In this document: one piece after another, positions 1 to 7,937 of the stretch
How positions within the stretch are numbered: the stretch's first letter is position 1
Layout: the number at the start of each line of letters is the position of its first letter
DNA from: Propionibacteriaceae bacterium
Lineage (GTDB): Bacteria; Actinomycetota; Actinomycetes; Propionibacteriales; Propionibacteriaceae
NCBI GenBank assembly: GCA_030528545.1
Contig: JAUMYR010000063.1
Coordinates: 1 to 14,910 of the forward strand
Length of the DNA stretch: 14,910 bases
Direction of reading: 5' to 3'
Notes under the pieces: generated by a model
Databases searched by the model: none
Told to the model about the DNA's origin: nothing
What the model saw: only the letters and a program-made list of their open reading frames with translations
Made by a program: the position numbers and the translations under genes

Positions 1-464
1 TCCTCGGTGAACCGGGCGCGCAGCATCGGGTGGATCTCCTGGAGCTCTTCCCAGGCCCGAGCCAGGCGCTCCGGGTCGACGCCGTGGCCGTCGACCTCCA
101 GGTAGCCGTGGCAGCCCACCCCGCCCAGGTACTGCCCGGGCCGCCGCCCGACCCAGTAGGCCCGCTGCACCTCGGTGAGGTCGAAGGGCTCCGACTGGTC
201 GATCACGACCCGGCGCTTGCGCCTGGTCCGGCGCACCGGGGCTGAGGCCATGACGGTGCGCCACTGGGCGATGGTGGGAGCGGACATAAACCCACCGAAC
301 GTCGCCTCGTGGCCCGCGGCACGCAACTCGCCCACGAGATTCATGACCTGCAGCGAGCTGAGGCCCTGCTCGATGAGGTTGTCGTCATCAGCGACCGGGT
401 GGCCCAGCGCCTCGCTGACCATCCGGGCCAAGTCCACCGTGGTGTCATCGATGGTGTCACTCAT
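1..464 (-). CDS. NRPS, N-terminal part: aryl carrier protein then start of Cy domain (partial, runs off left edge)
   Basis: Reading frame with no stop from the ATG at 464-462 to the window edge; the rest of the protein is missing. Residues 1-75 form an aryl carrier protein: DNLIEQGLSSL at 28-38 matches the carrier core, with Ser37 as the predicted phosphopantetheine site. After a basic linker (RRTRRKRR, 78-85) a heterocyclisation domain begins at about residue 94 with FDLTEVQRAYWVGR, the first Cy motif. ArCP-Cy is the start of PchE and of yersiniabactin HMWP2, so this protein probably receives the activated aryl acid and condenses it with cysteine. The start overlaps the stop of the aryl-acid ligase by 8 bp, and a GGAGG lies 11 bases upstream, so coupling to the ligase is likely. 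The adenylation and PCP domains expected to follow are outside the window and cannot be confirmed. Confidence 0.88.
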   Translation of the reverse strand, partial: MSDTIDDTTVDLARMVSEALGHPVADDDNLIEQGLSSLQVMNLVGELRAAGHEATFGGFMSAPTIAQWRTVMASAPVRRTRRKRRVVIDQSEPFDLTEVQRAYWVGRRPGQYLGGVGCHGYLEVDGHGVDPERLARAWEELQEIHPMLRARFTE

Positions 465-2154
465 TGTCAGCTCGTCCTCCGAGGTCGCCGCGCACCGCTT
501 TCGCGAGCTCGTCACGCAGCATGTTCTTGTCGATCTTTCCGATGTTCTTGTGGGGCATGGTCTCCCGGACCACCAGGTGGTCCGGCCACTTGTAGGACGC
601 GACGCCGAGTTCCCGGAGGAACCCGGCGAGTCCGGCCCGGTCGAGACCCTGGGCGGCGCCGGTGAGGGTGACGACGGCCCACGTGGCCTCGCCGAGAGCC
701 GGGTCGGGCATCCCAATCACCGCGACCTCGCCGATCCCCGGATGCCGGGATAGGAGTTCCTCGACTTCGGAGGGGATGACGTTCTCCCCCGCCCTGTTGA
801 TCTGCTCGCGGATGCGCCCGGTGATGACCAGTTGTCCGTCGGCACCGACGAATCCCGCGTCTCCGGTGTGGAAGAAGCCCTGGTCGTTGAAGGCTCGCTC
901 GTTGAGGTGGGGTGCGGCGTGGTAGCCGTAAAAGGTATAGGGGCCCCTCTCGATGACCTCCCCGATCTCCCCCGCGGGCAGTTGCGTCCCGTCCGGCCCG
1001 ACGATGCGCAGCTCGTCGCTGTCGAGGACCGGAGTTCCCTGGGTGTTCCACGCGATCTCATCGGGGTCGCCGGGGCGCGTGAGGCAGGTGATACCCTCGC
1101 CCAGCCCGTAACCCTGGACGATCCGGGCGCCGAAGGTCTCGACGAGGCGCTGGGCGAGTTGCGTGCCGACCTTGGCCGCGCCGAGGATCAGCTTGCCGAT
1201 GTGCCAGTCTGCGCGCTGCCGCTCGGGGGCGCCTTGTGCCTCCCGCAGCCACTGGGAGACCACGGCGGGGACAGCCTGGGTGAAGGTGACCTCCTCACCC
1301 TCCAGCCAGCCGGAGACCTCGTCGAAGCTGGCGGTGGCGGACAGGATCACCCGGCCGCCGGTGAACAGCGTTCCGAGGATCCCGGGCGAGCTGAGCGGGA
1401 AGTCATGGCTGGCCGACAGCACCACGAGGCACGTGTCGTCGGGACCGATCTCGCAACGGCGCGCGCTGGCGAGGGCGACGCAGGAGTACGCGGCGTGCAC
1501 CTTCGGGATGATCTTGGGCACGGCCGTGGTCCCCCCGGACAGCAGGTAGAGGGCCGTGTCCCACGGGCGCACCGAGGGGTCGGGGGAGGCGGGACGGGCC
1601 TCAATCTCGTCCAGCCCGACCGCCCCCGGGTGTGCGGCGGTGCCCTCGACGAGGACCACTGGGCTGCCGTCCAGTTCCCGGCTGACCCGCAGGGCCATCT
1701 CTTCGTGGTCGAAACCGAGGTGGGTTCCGGTGGTGACAATGGCCTTCACCCCGATCAGTCTGCCCACGTGGAGCAACTCCTGGTCGCGGTGCTGCATCAG
1801 CAGCAGGACCGGCCTGATGCCCAGGCACAGGCAGGCGAACAGCACGGCCAGGTATTCGGCGTGGTTGGGCATCTGCAGCAGGACGTCGTCGCCCTTGCCC
1901 AGGCCGACCGACGACAGCCGTCCCGCGGTGAGCCGGATGCGTTCGTCGAGTTCCGAGAAGGTCAGCGATGTCCTCGCGTCAAGCACCGCCTCGACGTTGC
2001 CTCGTTCAGCGACCTGGCGCTGGAGCACCTCGTAGAGGGTCTCGGCCGTGAAGACCCCTTGCTCGATGAGGGATCGCACGTCGGCTTTGATTCCGCTCGG
2101 GTCGTCCCAGCGTGGGACGACCCGAGGGGTCCGGGCATCAGCGGGACGCGTCAT
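457..2154 (-). CDS. Aryl-acid AMP ligase (2,3-dihydroxybenzoate/salicylate adenylase, DhbE/EntE/MbtA family)
   Basis: Stand-alone adenylation enzyme of 565 aa (family usually about 540-560). It should activate an aryl acid with ATP and transfer it to the ArCP of the adjoining NRPS. Visible motifs: P-loop LLSGGTTAVPK (204-214), QGYGLGEG (347-354), FHTGD (428-432), INRAGENVIPSEVEE (452-466) and the C-terminal catalytic lysine in NIGKIDK (Lys540). The aryl-binding stretch reads SHDFPLSSPG (249-258). By alignment from memory to DhbE, the conserved Asn of HNYPLSSPG is Asp251 here, Tyr is Phe252, and A333/V337 correspond to Gly352/Thr356. Ser256 fits the DHB-type enzymes better than the Cys reported for salicylate-type enzymes, but the other changes leave the substrate open. 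The start is set by a perfect AAGGAGG at 2161-2167, 6 bases upstream. It overlaps the reductase 3' end by 17 bp and the next NRPS start by 8 bp. Confidence 0.92.
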   Translation of the reverse strand: MTRPADARTPRVVPRWDDPSGIKADVRSLIEQGVFTAETLYEVLQRQVAERGNVEAVLDARTSLTFSELDERIRLTAGRLSSVGLGKGDDVLLQMPNHAEYLAVLFACLCLGIRPVLLLMQHRDQELLHVGRLIGVKAIVTTGTHLGFDHEEMALRVSRELDGSPVVLVEGTAAHPGAVGLDEIEARPASPDPSVRPWDTALYLLSGGTTAVPKIIPKVHAAYSCVALASARRCEIGPDDTCLVVLSASHDFPLSSPGILGTLFTGGRVILSATASFDEVSGWLEGEEVTFTQAVPAVVSQWLREAQGAPERQRADWHIGKLILGAAKVGTQLAQRLVETFGARIVQGYGLGEGITCLTRPGDPDEIAWNTQGTPVLDSDELRIVGPDGTQLPAGEIGEVIERGPYTFYGYHAAPHLNERAFNDQGFFHTGDAGFVGADGQLVITGRIREQINRAGENVIPSEVEELLSRHPGIGEVAVIGMPDPALGEATWAVVTLTGAAQGLDRAGLAGFLRELGVASYKWPDHLVVRETMPHKNIGKIDKNMLRDELAKAVRGDLGGRADNE

Positions 2155-3241
2155 CGGGAACCTCCTTCGCGGCGATGCGGCATCTGGCGCCGTGCGAGAC
2201 TAGGGCCTCGATGACGGCGGCGGGGTCGACCGCATCCAGGGCGCTACAGACATGGCACGGGCCACCGGAGCCTGCCCCGGCGCGGAGGGCCAGCAGCGTC
2301 GCTGCCGCGACCCAGCCGGAGCCGGTGTTCCAGTCAGTAGGCAGCAAGATCGCGCCGTCGACGCGGGTCGGCGTGCCACCTCGCCGTCCGCGAGCGGAGA
2401 CGAACACCATGCAGTGACCGTCCTGCCCAGCGGGCGGGTTGTGGGCACTCATGCGCACCGCGAGGTCGCGCGGGAGCACACCTGTGTCCAGTTCCGCGCG
2501 CACGGCCATCATCTGTTCGAGGGCCGCCGAGTCGGAGAACGTGTTGTAATAAACGGCCCGGCCGATACGGCGACGCGCGGCGAGGGCCCGCAGCCCCGGG
2601 CCGACCACCGGCAGGGCGCGAACCCGTCCTACAGGCGGGGGCAGGACCACGCTACGTACCCCCTCGGCTGCAACCACAGTCTGCTCAGCGACGAGGTGCG
2701 CCATGGCCACCGTCGTGCCGTCGGCCAGACTGGCCAGCACATCAAGGTTCCCGGTGGCGGAAAATCCCCCGTTGCCAGCGAGATAGATCTCGACCCGCTG
2801 GCACTCATCCAGGCTCGTCGAGATGACGTGGTCGGCCCAGACCTCGGTGAGCCCTGGATAGACACCGGCCGAGTGGACGCACCTGCCCTCGCCACCGGCG
2901 GCGACACCGGCGTACAGCTCGCCGCCGGTGACATCGACGACTAGGCTCCCGGCCGCCAGCGCGGCGGCACAGACCCGGTCTCCCACCAGGCCCGCCGGGC
3001 CCGCGGCCTGAACGACGTGCCGGTGTCCGGCCAGGATATGGGCGAGCCCGGTAGGGTCCCCAAGATCGAGGACTCTGGCAGCAACGCCGTAGCGCGAGGC
3101 CAGCGCGTCCGCTCCTGCCTGGGTACTGGAGGAGACTGTGAATTGAACCCCTTCAGTGGAGGCGAGGAACTGGGCTGCCCCACCTCCGACCGTGCCACTG
3201 GCCCCGATCACCAGAATCTGGTCGTGCGGCATCTCACTCAC
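2138..3241 (-). CDS. NAD(P)-binding reductase, probable thiazoline/thiazolinyl imine reductase of the siderophore pathway
   Basis: Protein of 367 aa starting with a Rossmann nucleotide-binding motif, ILVIGASGTVGGG (residues 9-21), followed by a pattern (VVQAAGP, 77-83; LVVDVTGGE, 100-108) that resembles the NADP-binding half of saccharopine dehydrogenase-like proteins more than the Gfo/Idh-like PchG/Irp3 reductases. No signal peptide is seen. Between a Cy-type NRPS and an aryl-acid ligase, the sensible role is NAD(P)H reduction of one PCP-bound thiazoline to a thiazolidine, as PchG, Irp3 and (from memory) the unrelated PchK do in their pathways. That role is inferred from context. The GTG start at 3241-3239 has GAGG six bases upstream and overlaps the NRPS stop by 8 bp. 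An ATG three codons on (3232) lacks a well-placed ribosome binding site. An alternative is another NADPH-dependent tailoring step. Confidence 0.75.
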   Translation of the reverse strand: MSEMPHDQILVIGASGTVGGGAAQFLASTEGVQFTVSSSTQAGADALASRYGVAARVLDLGDPTGLAHILAGHRHVVQAAGPAGLVGDRVCAAALAAGSLVVDVTGGELYAGVAAGGEGRCVHSAGVYPGLTEVWADHVISTSLDECQRVEIYLAGNGGFSATGNLDVLASLADGTTVAMAHLVAEQTVVAAEGVRSVVLPPPVGRVRALPVVGPGLRALAARRRIGRAVYYNTFSDSAALEQMMAVRAELDTGVLPRDLAVRMSAHNPPAGQDGHCMVFVSARGRRGGTPTRVDGAILLPTDWNTGSGWVAAATLLALRAGAGSGGPCHVCSALDAVDPAAVIEALVSHGARCRIAAKEVPDDASR

Positions 3242-6200
3242 CCGGGGCCTCTAACGATTCCCTGAGCAGTTCGCCGAGCCGGTCCACGACGTGGTCGGCG
3301 TTCTCCTCCACCTCGACGCACGTGATGTGGTTTCCGGGGGTCTCCTCAACGGCCATGCCCCCAAGGAAAGCTTCCTGCCAGAAGTCGATGATCTCTCGCG
3401 GGTCGGCGAAGAGGAAGTCCATGGGTTCCGCAGCCTGTAGGTAGGTGACCGGCCCGAAGTACGGTTCAGGGGCGATCGCCGATGACAGGAAGCTGTGCAC
3501 ATACATTTCGTAGTAGCTAAGCAGCATATCCTCCGGCAGTTGCTGCCCAGTCCGCCGTTCGATGATCTCGGTGTAGGCAGCGAAACGCTGCTGTCGCGTC
3601 ATGGCGTCAAGCTCTGCAAGGGCCCGGGCAGCCGGAGTAGCGGGAGAGGCGAGGTGGGCGGCAACATCGGCGGCAGTAAGCCTGCCACCCGCTTGCTGGA
3701 ACCAGTCGACGATCTCAGTCATCATCGCTGTTTCATCGATCTGGTCGAACACGTCGCCGATGGTGAGGTAGAAGTTCGGCAGGAAGACCGATTCCAGGAC
3801 GATCGAGTCCTCGATCTCGTGGGTCAGTGGCGTCGAGTCGATCAGCGTGAGGTCCACGACCTCGACCCCCTTGTCGGTCAGGGCCCTAGCCATCTCGACC
3901 GCGATGAACCCGCCCATGCAGTAGCCCACCAGCTGGACGCAGGTGAACCCAGCGTCCACGACCAGCTGGGCATACTCCCGTCCAAGCTGTGGGATCAGTT
4001 GATCAGTGGGAATCTCACAGTACGCGCGCACATCAGCGACCGTGAACCCGATCACCCGGCCCAGGTTCTGAGCGGTCAGGCCTGCATTGAGGAAGCGGAA
4101 GGCGTTCATGGTGCCCAAACCCGCGTGCGGCACCAGGCGAACCACCTCGCCGCCGGAGCCACCCAGATCGATCATCCGCCCGATCGCGCCCCTGCCCAGT
4201 TCCCCGTCCGGCGCGACCGCCGAGGAAGTCTCGTTCGTCGGCTGGCGCATGAGCCTGACCATGGTGAGCGTCTCGTCTAAAGTCGGCCCGTCGAGCAGGC
4301 CTCGCAGGATGGCGTCGAAGGCGACCCGGGCGCCAGGGGATTCCTCCTCGAGGAGGTCGCGCAACCGGCCCGCGACCTGGGCCAGCACCAGCGAGTCCGC
4401 TCCGTAATCGTAGTAGCTGGTGTTCGAGCCCATGCCGCGCCGCCCCAGGCAGGATTCGACGATGTCGCGCACCGAAGCGTCGAATGAGTCGTCCACGCCC
4501 TCTACCCGAGCTCTTTCTTCCCCGGAGGCCGATACCCACCAACCGGCCATCGTGCGCCGGTCGATCTTCTGGTTCGCGCCCACCGGCAGGTCGTCGACGA
4601 TCTGCACCTGGCCGGGGACCATGTAGGCGGGCAAGACCTGAGACAGCCCGCGACGGACGTCGTCGGGACGAAGCGGGTGGCGACCCCGATTCCCGCTGCG
4701 TAACTCGCAGCCGTCGACCCCGACGGCTAGTACGGCCCCACCGTAGGCCAGCACGTCGCCGACGTCGTCCCTGGTGAGGCTCGGCTGGTCGGTGACGACC
4801 AGGTCGAAACCGTGTGGAGCGATCCCCTGCTCCCGTGGATCGGACCCCAGCACGAAGCCCTCGCGGTGGGCCGCGGGGCCGGTGCGGGCCCACACCCGCA
4901 CCCCCGGGAACGCGTCCCGGATCGCTGCGCACACCGGTTCCAGGGCCCCGCAGGAGTCCGGTCCCGACCCGTGCAGCAGTACGGCGCCACCGCCGGAGGC
5001 GAACAGGCCGATGCTTCGTAGGGCGTTCGCCACCTCTCCGGCCCCAAGCGCGCGGACCTCGTCGGTGGGGGTCTGCGGTTGGGGGACGACCGCGGCGAGC
5101 AGTTGCTGTTCCCCGTCCACCTGGCACATCACCACCGCGGCCCGGGCGACTCCCTCCAGCCGCACCGCGGCGGACTCGATCTCGGCGAGCTCAACCCGGA
5201 ATCCGCGCAGCTTGACCTGGCTGTCCAGGCGTCCGAGGAACTCGATCTCGCCGTTGGGCAGGTAGCGGCCCCGGTCACCGGTGAGGTAGCACCTGGTCCC
5301 CCGGAGGGTGGGGAACCGTTCGGCGGTCTGCTCTTCGTCGTTTAGCAGGCCCATCGCCAGGCCCCTGCCGGTGATGACGAGGTCGCCGGGCACCCACACG
5401 GGCCGGTCCGCGCCGTCGGGGCCCACCACCCTGAATCCCTGGTTCGCCAGCGGGTAGCCGTAGGGGACGCTGACCCGCTGCTCGTCCTCGAGCACACAGG
5501 TGTGATGGTTCGACCAGATTGACGCCTCGGTCGCCCCGCCCAGCGCGATGACCGTGGCGTTCGGTGCCAGAGTCCGGGCGCGCCCAGGCAGCCGCACCGG
5601 CACCCAGTCGCCGGACAGCAGGCAGGTGCGCAGCGAGTCCAGCTGGGCTCCGGGGTGACGTTCCAGGTGGGAGACGAGCAGTTCCAGCATGGCGGGGACG
5701 GTGTTCCACACTGTCACCGCGTGGGTCTGGATCAGCCTGGCCCAGTCGCTGGCGTCCAGGGCCGTGCCGGTGCTGGGAAGGACGATGGCTCCCCCGGCGG
5801 CAAGCATCCCGAATAGGTCGTAGACCGACAGGTCGAAGCTGAACCTGGACAGCGCGAGGACCCGGTCTCTGGGGCCGATGCCGTACCTGTGGTTGATGTC
5901 GGCGATGGTGTTCCAGGCGGCATCGTGGCTGATCATCACGCCTTTGGGCACGCCGGTCGACCCGGAGGTGTGGATCACGTAGGCCAGCTGAGAGGGGTCG
6001 GTCTCGGCCGGGGACCAGTCGTGGGGCGCGGGTGACCCCGTGGCCTGGTCGATGAGGATCCTGGTGCCCGCCCAGCCCCCGGGTTCCTCGATCTGGTCGT
6101 CGGTGAGCAGATACCTTGCCCCGGAGCGGTCCAGCAGTTCGTGGCGGCGGGTGGCCGGCTGGTCGGCGTCGATGGGCATGTAGGCGCCACCGGCCATCAG

Positions 6201-7922
6201 GATGCCCAGGATCGCCGCGATCTGTTCGCCACGTTTGCGTCCGCAGATCGCAACGACCTGGCCGGGCGTCACACCTGCCTCCGCGAGCAGTGCCCCATAA
6301 CGGCGGGCGGCGGCGTGCAGTTCCGCGTGGCTCCAGACCTTGTCGTCCTCGAAGATCGCGGGAGCATCGCCCCGGGCCCGCACCGTCTGGAGCCAGTCCT
6401 GCAGCAGGGTCCGGGATTCGATGGGACGCGCCGTGTCGTTGGCCGCGTTGCAGGAGTCGAGCTGCCACCGCGGCAGGCCCACCTCCAGCGGTTCTGCCCA
6501 GTCGCTGCCATCAGCGATGGCCCGCACCACCGTGCACATGGTCTCGAACATGTCCTCAACGACCCGGTCGGGGAACACGCCTTGCCGGTGATCCCAGTTA
6601 ATCCGCAGGCCAGTCCCTGAGTCCATGACCTGGCAGTCGATGAACACCTGAGGGGTTTCGCTGCGGCCGTAGCCGCCCACACTGGAGCTGGCACCGTGGG
6701 AAACCACGCCGATGGAACTGGTGAACACGTAGGGGTAGAAGGCCGCTTCCTGTCCGCGGCGGCGGGCGATCTCCCGGATCACCTCGACCCCGGAGAAGCG
6801 GCGGTGGTCGAGGTCGCTCATCATCCGGCGGTGTACCTCCCGCGCGAGTTCCACCAGCGGACGTCGGCCCGACAGGTCGAGTTCCAGCAGGGACACCGAT
6901 GTGAAGTCACCCACGACGGCATCGACCGCCGGATGCACGGGTGGCCTGTTCAGTAAGGTGAGGTTGATACAGAATCGGGGTTCCTCACTCCAAGCGGCCA
7001 GAACCGAGCCATAAACGGTGGCCAACGCCACGGTGGGGGTCACGTGGTTGGCTCGGCACTTTTCCTGGAACCGCTGCCAGCTCGCGGCGTCCAGCTCGTG
7101 GGCAAGTCTGCCGAACCGCCTCTGGTCTGCGTCTTCGGGCAGCACCGGGATCTGGGCCCGGCCAGGTAGGGCGTCCACCCTGCCCATCCAGTAGGCGCGA
7201 TCCCGGTCGTATTCGACGCCATCGCGCATGGCCGCCTCAAGATCGAGGTATTCCCGGAAGGTGAGTTCCACCTCAGGCAGGGTCTCCCCTGCCATCAGCC
7301 TGGCGAACTCGTCAACCAGCAGCCAGATGGATGCCCAGTCCGCGATCATGAAGTCGACGTCCAGATGGAGCACCGTCAGGTCCGGTAGGTCGGTGAGTTC
7401 GACGGTGAAGAACGGCCACGCGTCGACCGGGTACTTGTGGTGGCTCAGCCTATCGCGCACCTCAGCGATGCGCGGCCCCGATCGGTCCTCGTCGGTGCCC
7501 ACCGCGATCTCGACCCGGGGCGCATCCTGGAGGATCTCCATGGTGCCGTCGGAGCGGATGACGGCGCGCAACATCTCGTGTCGTTCGACGAGGGACTGCC
7601 ACGCGTTCCGCACGGCGTCGGCGTCCAGCCGCGGGTACTCCAGCTCGAAATAGACATGGCACCCTACGGAGCCGTAGGCATAGGTGTCGTCACGCCCGAC
7701 CAGGTAGGCGGACTGGATCTCGGTGAGCGGCACCAGCCGATCCGAGTCCTGTCTGCCCAGCAGCGCCAGGATCTCGTCGCGGTGCGCGGCGAGGAATGCC
7801 TTCTGCTCCTCCGAGATCCCGCCCGCTGCCGCACGGAAACGCAGTTTCGCGTCCTGCGCCCACACGTGGATACCTTGGTCGCGCAGGCGACGCAGTGACC
7901 TGCTGATCTGCTGATCGGACAT
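3234..7922 (-). CDS. NRPS: docking-Cy-A(Cys)-reduced insert-PCP-TE (PchF-like terminal module)
   Basis: 1562 aa. Residues 1-57 resemble a TubC-type N-terminal docking domain (LRDQGIHVWAQDAKLRFRA). A heterocyclisation domain (about 62-480) has PLTEIQSAYLVGR (65-77), DxxxxDxxS (Asp190, Asp195, Ser198), and Thr401 and Asp429 where Cy catalytic residues are expected. The A domain (about 505-1122) has HTSGSTGVPKG (651-661), YLTGD (879-883) and Lys1119. Specificity positions D697, L698, Y701, N740, L768, S770, L794, I802, W803 spell DLYNLSLIW, the cysteine code. Between A8 (ends about 916) and A9 (1097) lies an extra stretch of about 120 aa where PchF carries a full methyltransferase. PCP Ser1177 (YGADSL). 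TE (about 1255-1550) has GYCMGG with Cys1335 in the nucleophile place, Asp1362 and His1532. It should add and cyclise cysteine and release the product. A 15-bp gap follows the VOC gene; GAGG lies five bases before the ATG. Confidence 0.95.
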   Translation of the reverse strand: MSDQQISRSLRRLRDQGIHVWAQDAKLRFRAAAGGISEEQKAFLAAHRDEILALLGRQDSDRLVPLTEIQSAYLVGRDDTYAYGSVGCHVYFELEYPRLDADAVRNAWQSLVERHEMLRAVIRSDGTMEILQDAPRVEIAVGTDEDRSGPRIAEVRDRLSHHKYPVDAWPFFTVELTDLPDLTVLHLDVDFMIADWASIWLLVDEFARLMAGETLPEVELTFREYLDLEAAMRDGVEYDRDRAYWMGRVDALPGRAQIPVLPEDADQRRFGRLAHELDAASWQRFQEKCRANHVTPTVALATVYGSVLAAWSEEPRFCINLTLLNRPPVHPAVDAVVGDFTSVSLLELDLSGRRPLVELAREVHRRMMSDLDHRRFSGVEVIREIARRRGQEAAFYPYVFTSSIGVVSHGASSSVGGYGRSETPQVFIDCQVMDSGTGLRINWDHRQGVFPDRVVEDMFETMCTVVRAIADGSDWAEPLEVGLPRWQLDSCNAANDTARPIESRTLLQDWLQTVRARGDAPAIFEDDKVWSHAELHAAARRYGALLAEAGVTPGQVVAICGRKRGEQIAAILGILMAGGAYMPIDADQPATRRHELLDRSGARYLLTDDQIEEPGGWAGTRILIDQATGSPAPHDWSPAETDPSQLAYVIHTSGSTGVPKGVMISHDAAWNTIADINHRYGIGPRDRVLALSRFSFDLSVYDLFGMLAAGGAIVLPSTGTALDASDWARLIQTHAVTVWNTVPAMLELLVSHLERHPGAQLDSLRTCLLSGDWVPVRLPGRARTLAPNATVIALGGATEASIWSNHHTCVLEDEQRVSVPYGYPLANQGFRVVGPDGADRPVWVPGDLVITGRGLAMGLLNDEEQTAERFPTLRGTRCYLTGDRGRYLPNGEIEFLGRLDSQVKLRGFRVELAEIESAAVRLEGVARAAVVMCQVDGEQQLLAAVVPQPQTPTDEVRALGAGEVANALRSIGLFASGGGAVLLHGSGPDSCGALEPVCAAIRDAFPGVRVWARTGPAAHREGFVLGSDPREQGIAPHGFDLVVTDQPSLTRDDVGDVLAYGGAVLAVGVDGCELRSGNRGRHPLRPDDVRRGLSQVLPAYMVPGQVQIVDDLPVGANQKIDRRTMAGWWVSASGEERARVEGVDDSFDASVRDIVESCLGRRGMGSNTSYYDYGADSLVLAQVAGRLRDLLEEESPGARVAFDAILRGLLDGPTLDETLTMVRLMRQPTNETSSAVAPDGELGRGAIGRMIDLGGSGGEVVRLVPHAGLGTMNAFRFLNAGLTAQNLGRVIGFTVADVRAYCEIPTDQLIPQLGREYAQLVVDAGFTCVQLVGYCMGGFIAVEMARALTDKGVEVVDLTLIDSTPLTHEIEDSIVLESVFLPNFYLTIGDVFDQIDETAMMTEIVDWFQQAGGRLTAADVAAHLASPATPAARALAELDAMTRQQRFAAYTEIIERRTGQQLPEDMLLSYYEMYVHSFLSSAIAPEPYFGPVTYLQAAEPMDFLFADPREIIDFWQEAFLGGMAVEETPGNHITCVEVEENADHVVDRLGELLRESLEAPGE
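3248..3251 (-). promoter_or_regulatory. Ribosome binding site supporting the GTG start of the reductase
   Basis: GAGG on the minus strand six bases before GTG at 3241-3239, within the last codons of the NRPS gene. The alternative ATG at 3232 would be 15 bases away from it. Confidence 0.5.
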
Positions 7923-7937
7923 TGTTGCCTCAGTTCT

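Noticed and set aside
832..2214. Long plus-strand open frame opposite the aryl-acid ligase
   Set aside because: Antisense shadow of a GC-rich gene: compositionally biased, no domain, no ribosome binding site; the minus-strand ligase explains the region.
4033..5127. Alternative-frame minus-strand open frame inside the NRPS (and a similar one at 5275-6468)
   Set aside because: Arg/Gly/Pro-rich translation typical of a shifted frame in high-GC DNA; the NRPS frame is continuous and carries all motifs.
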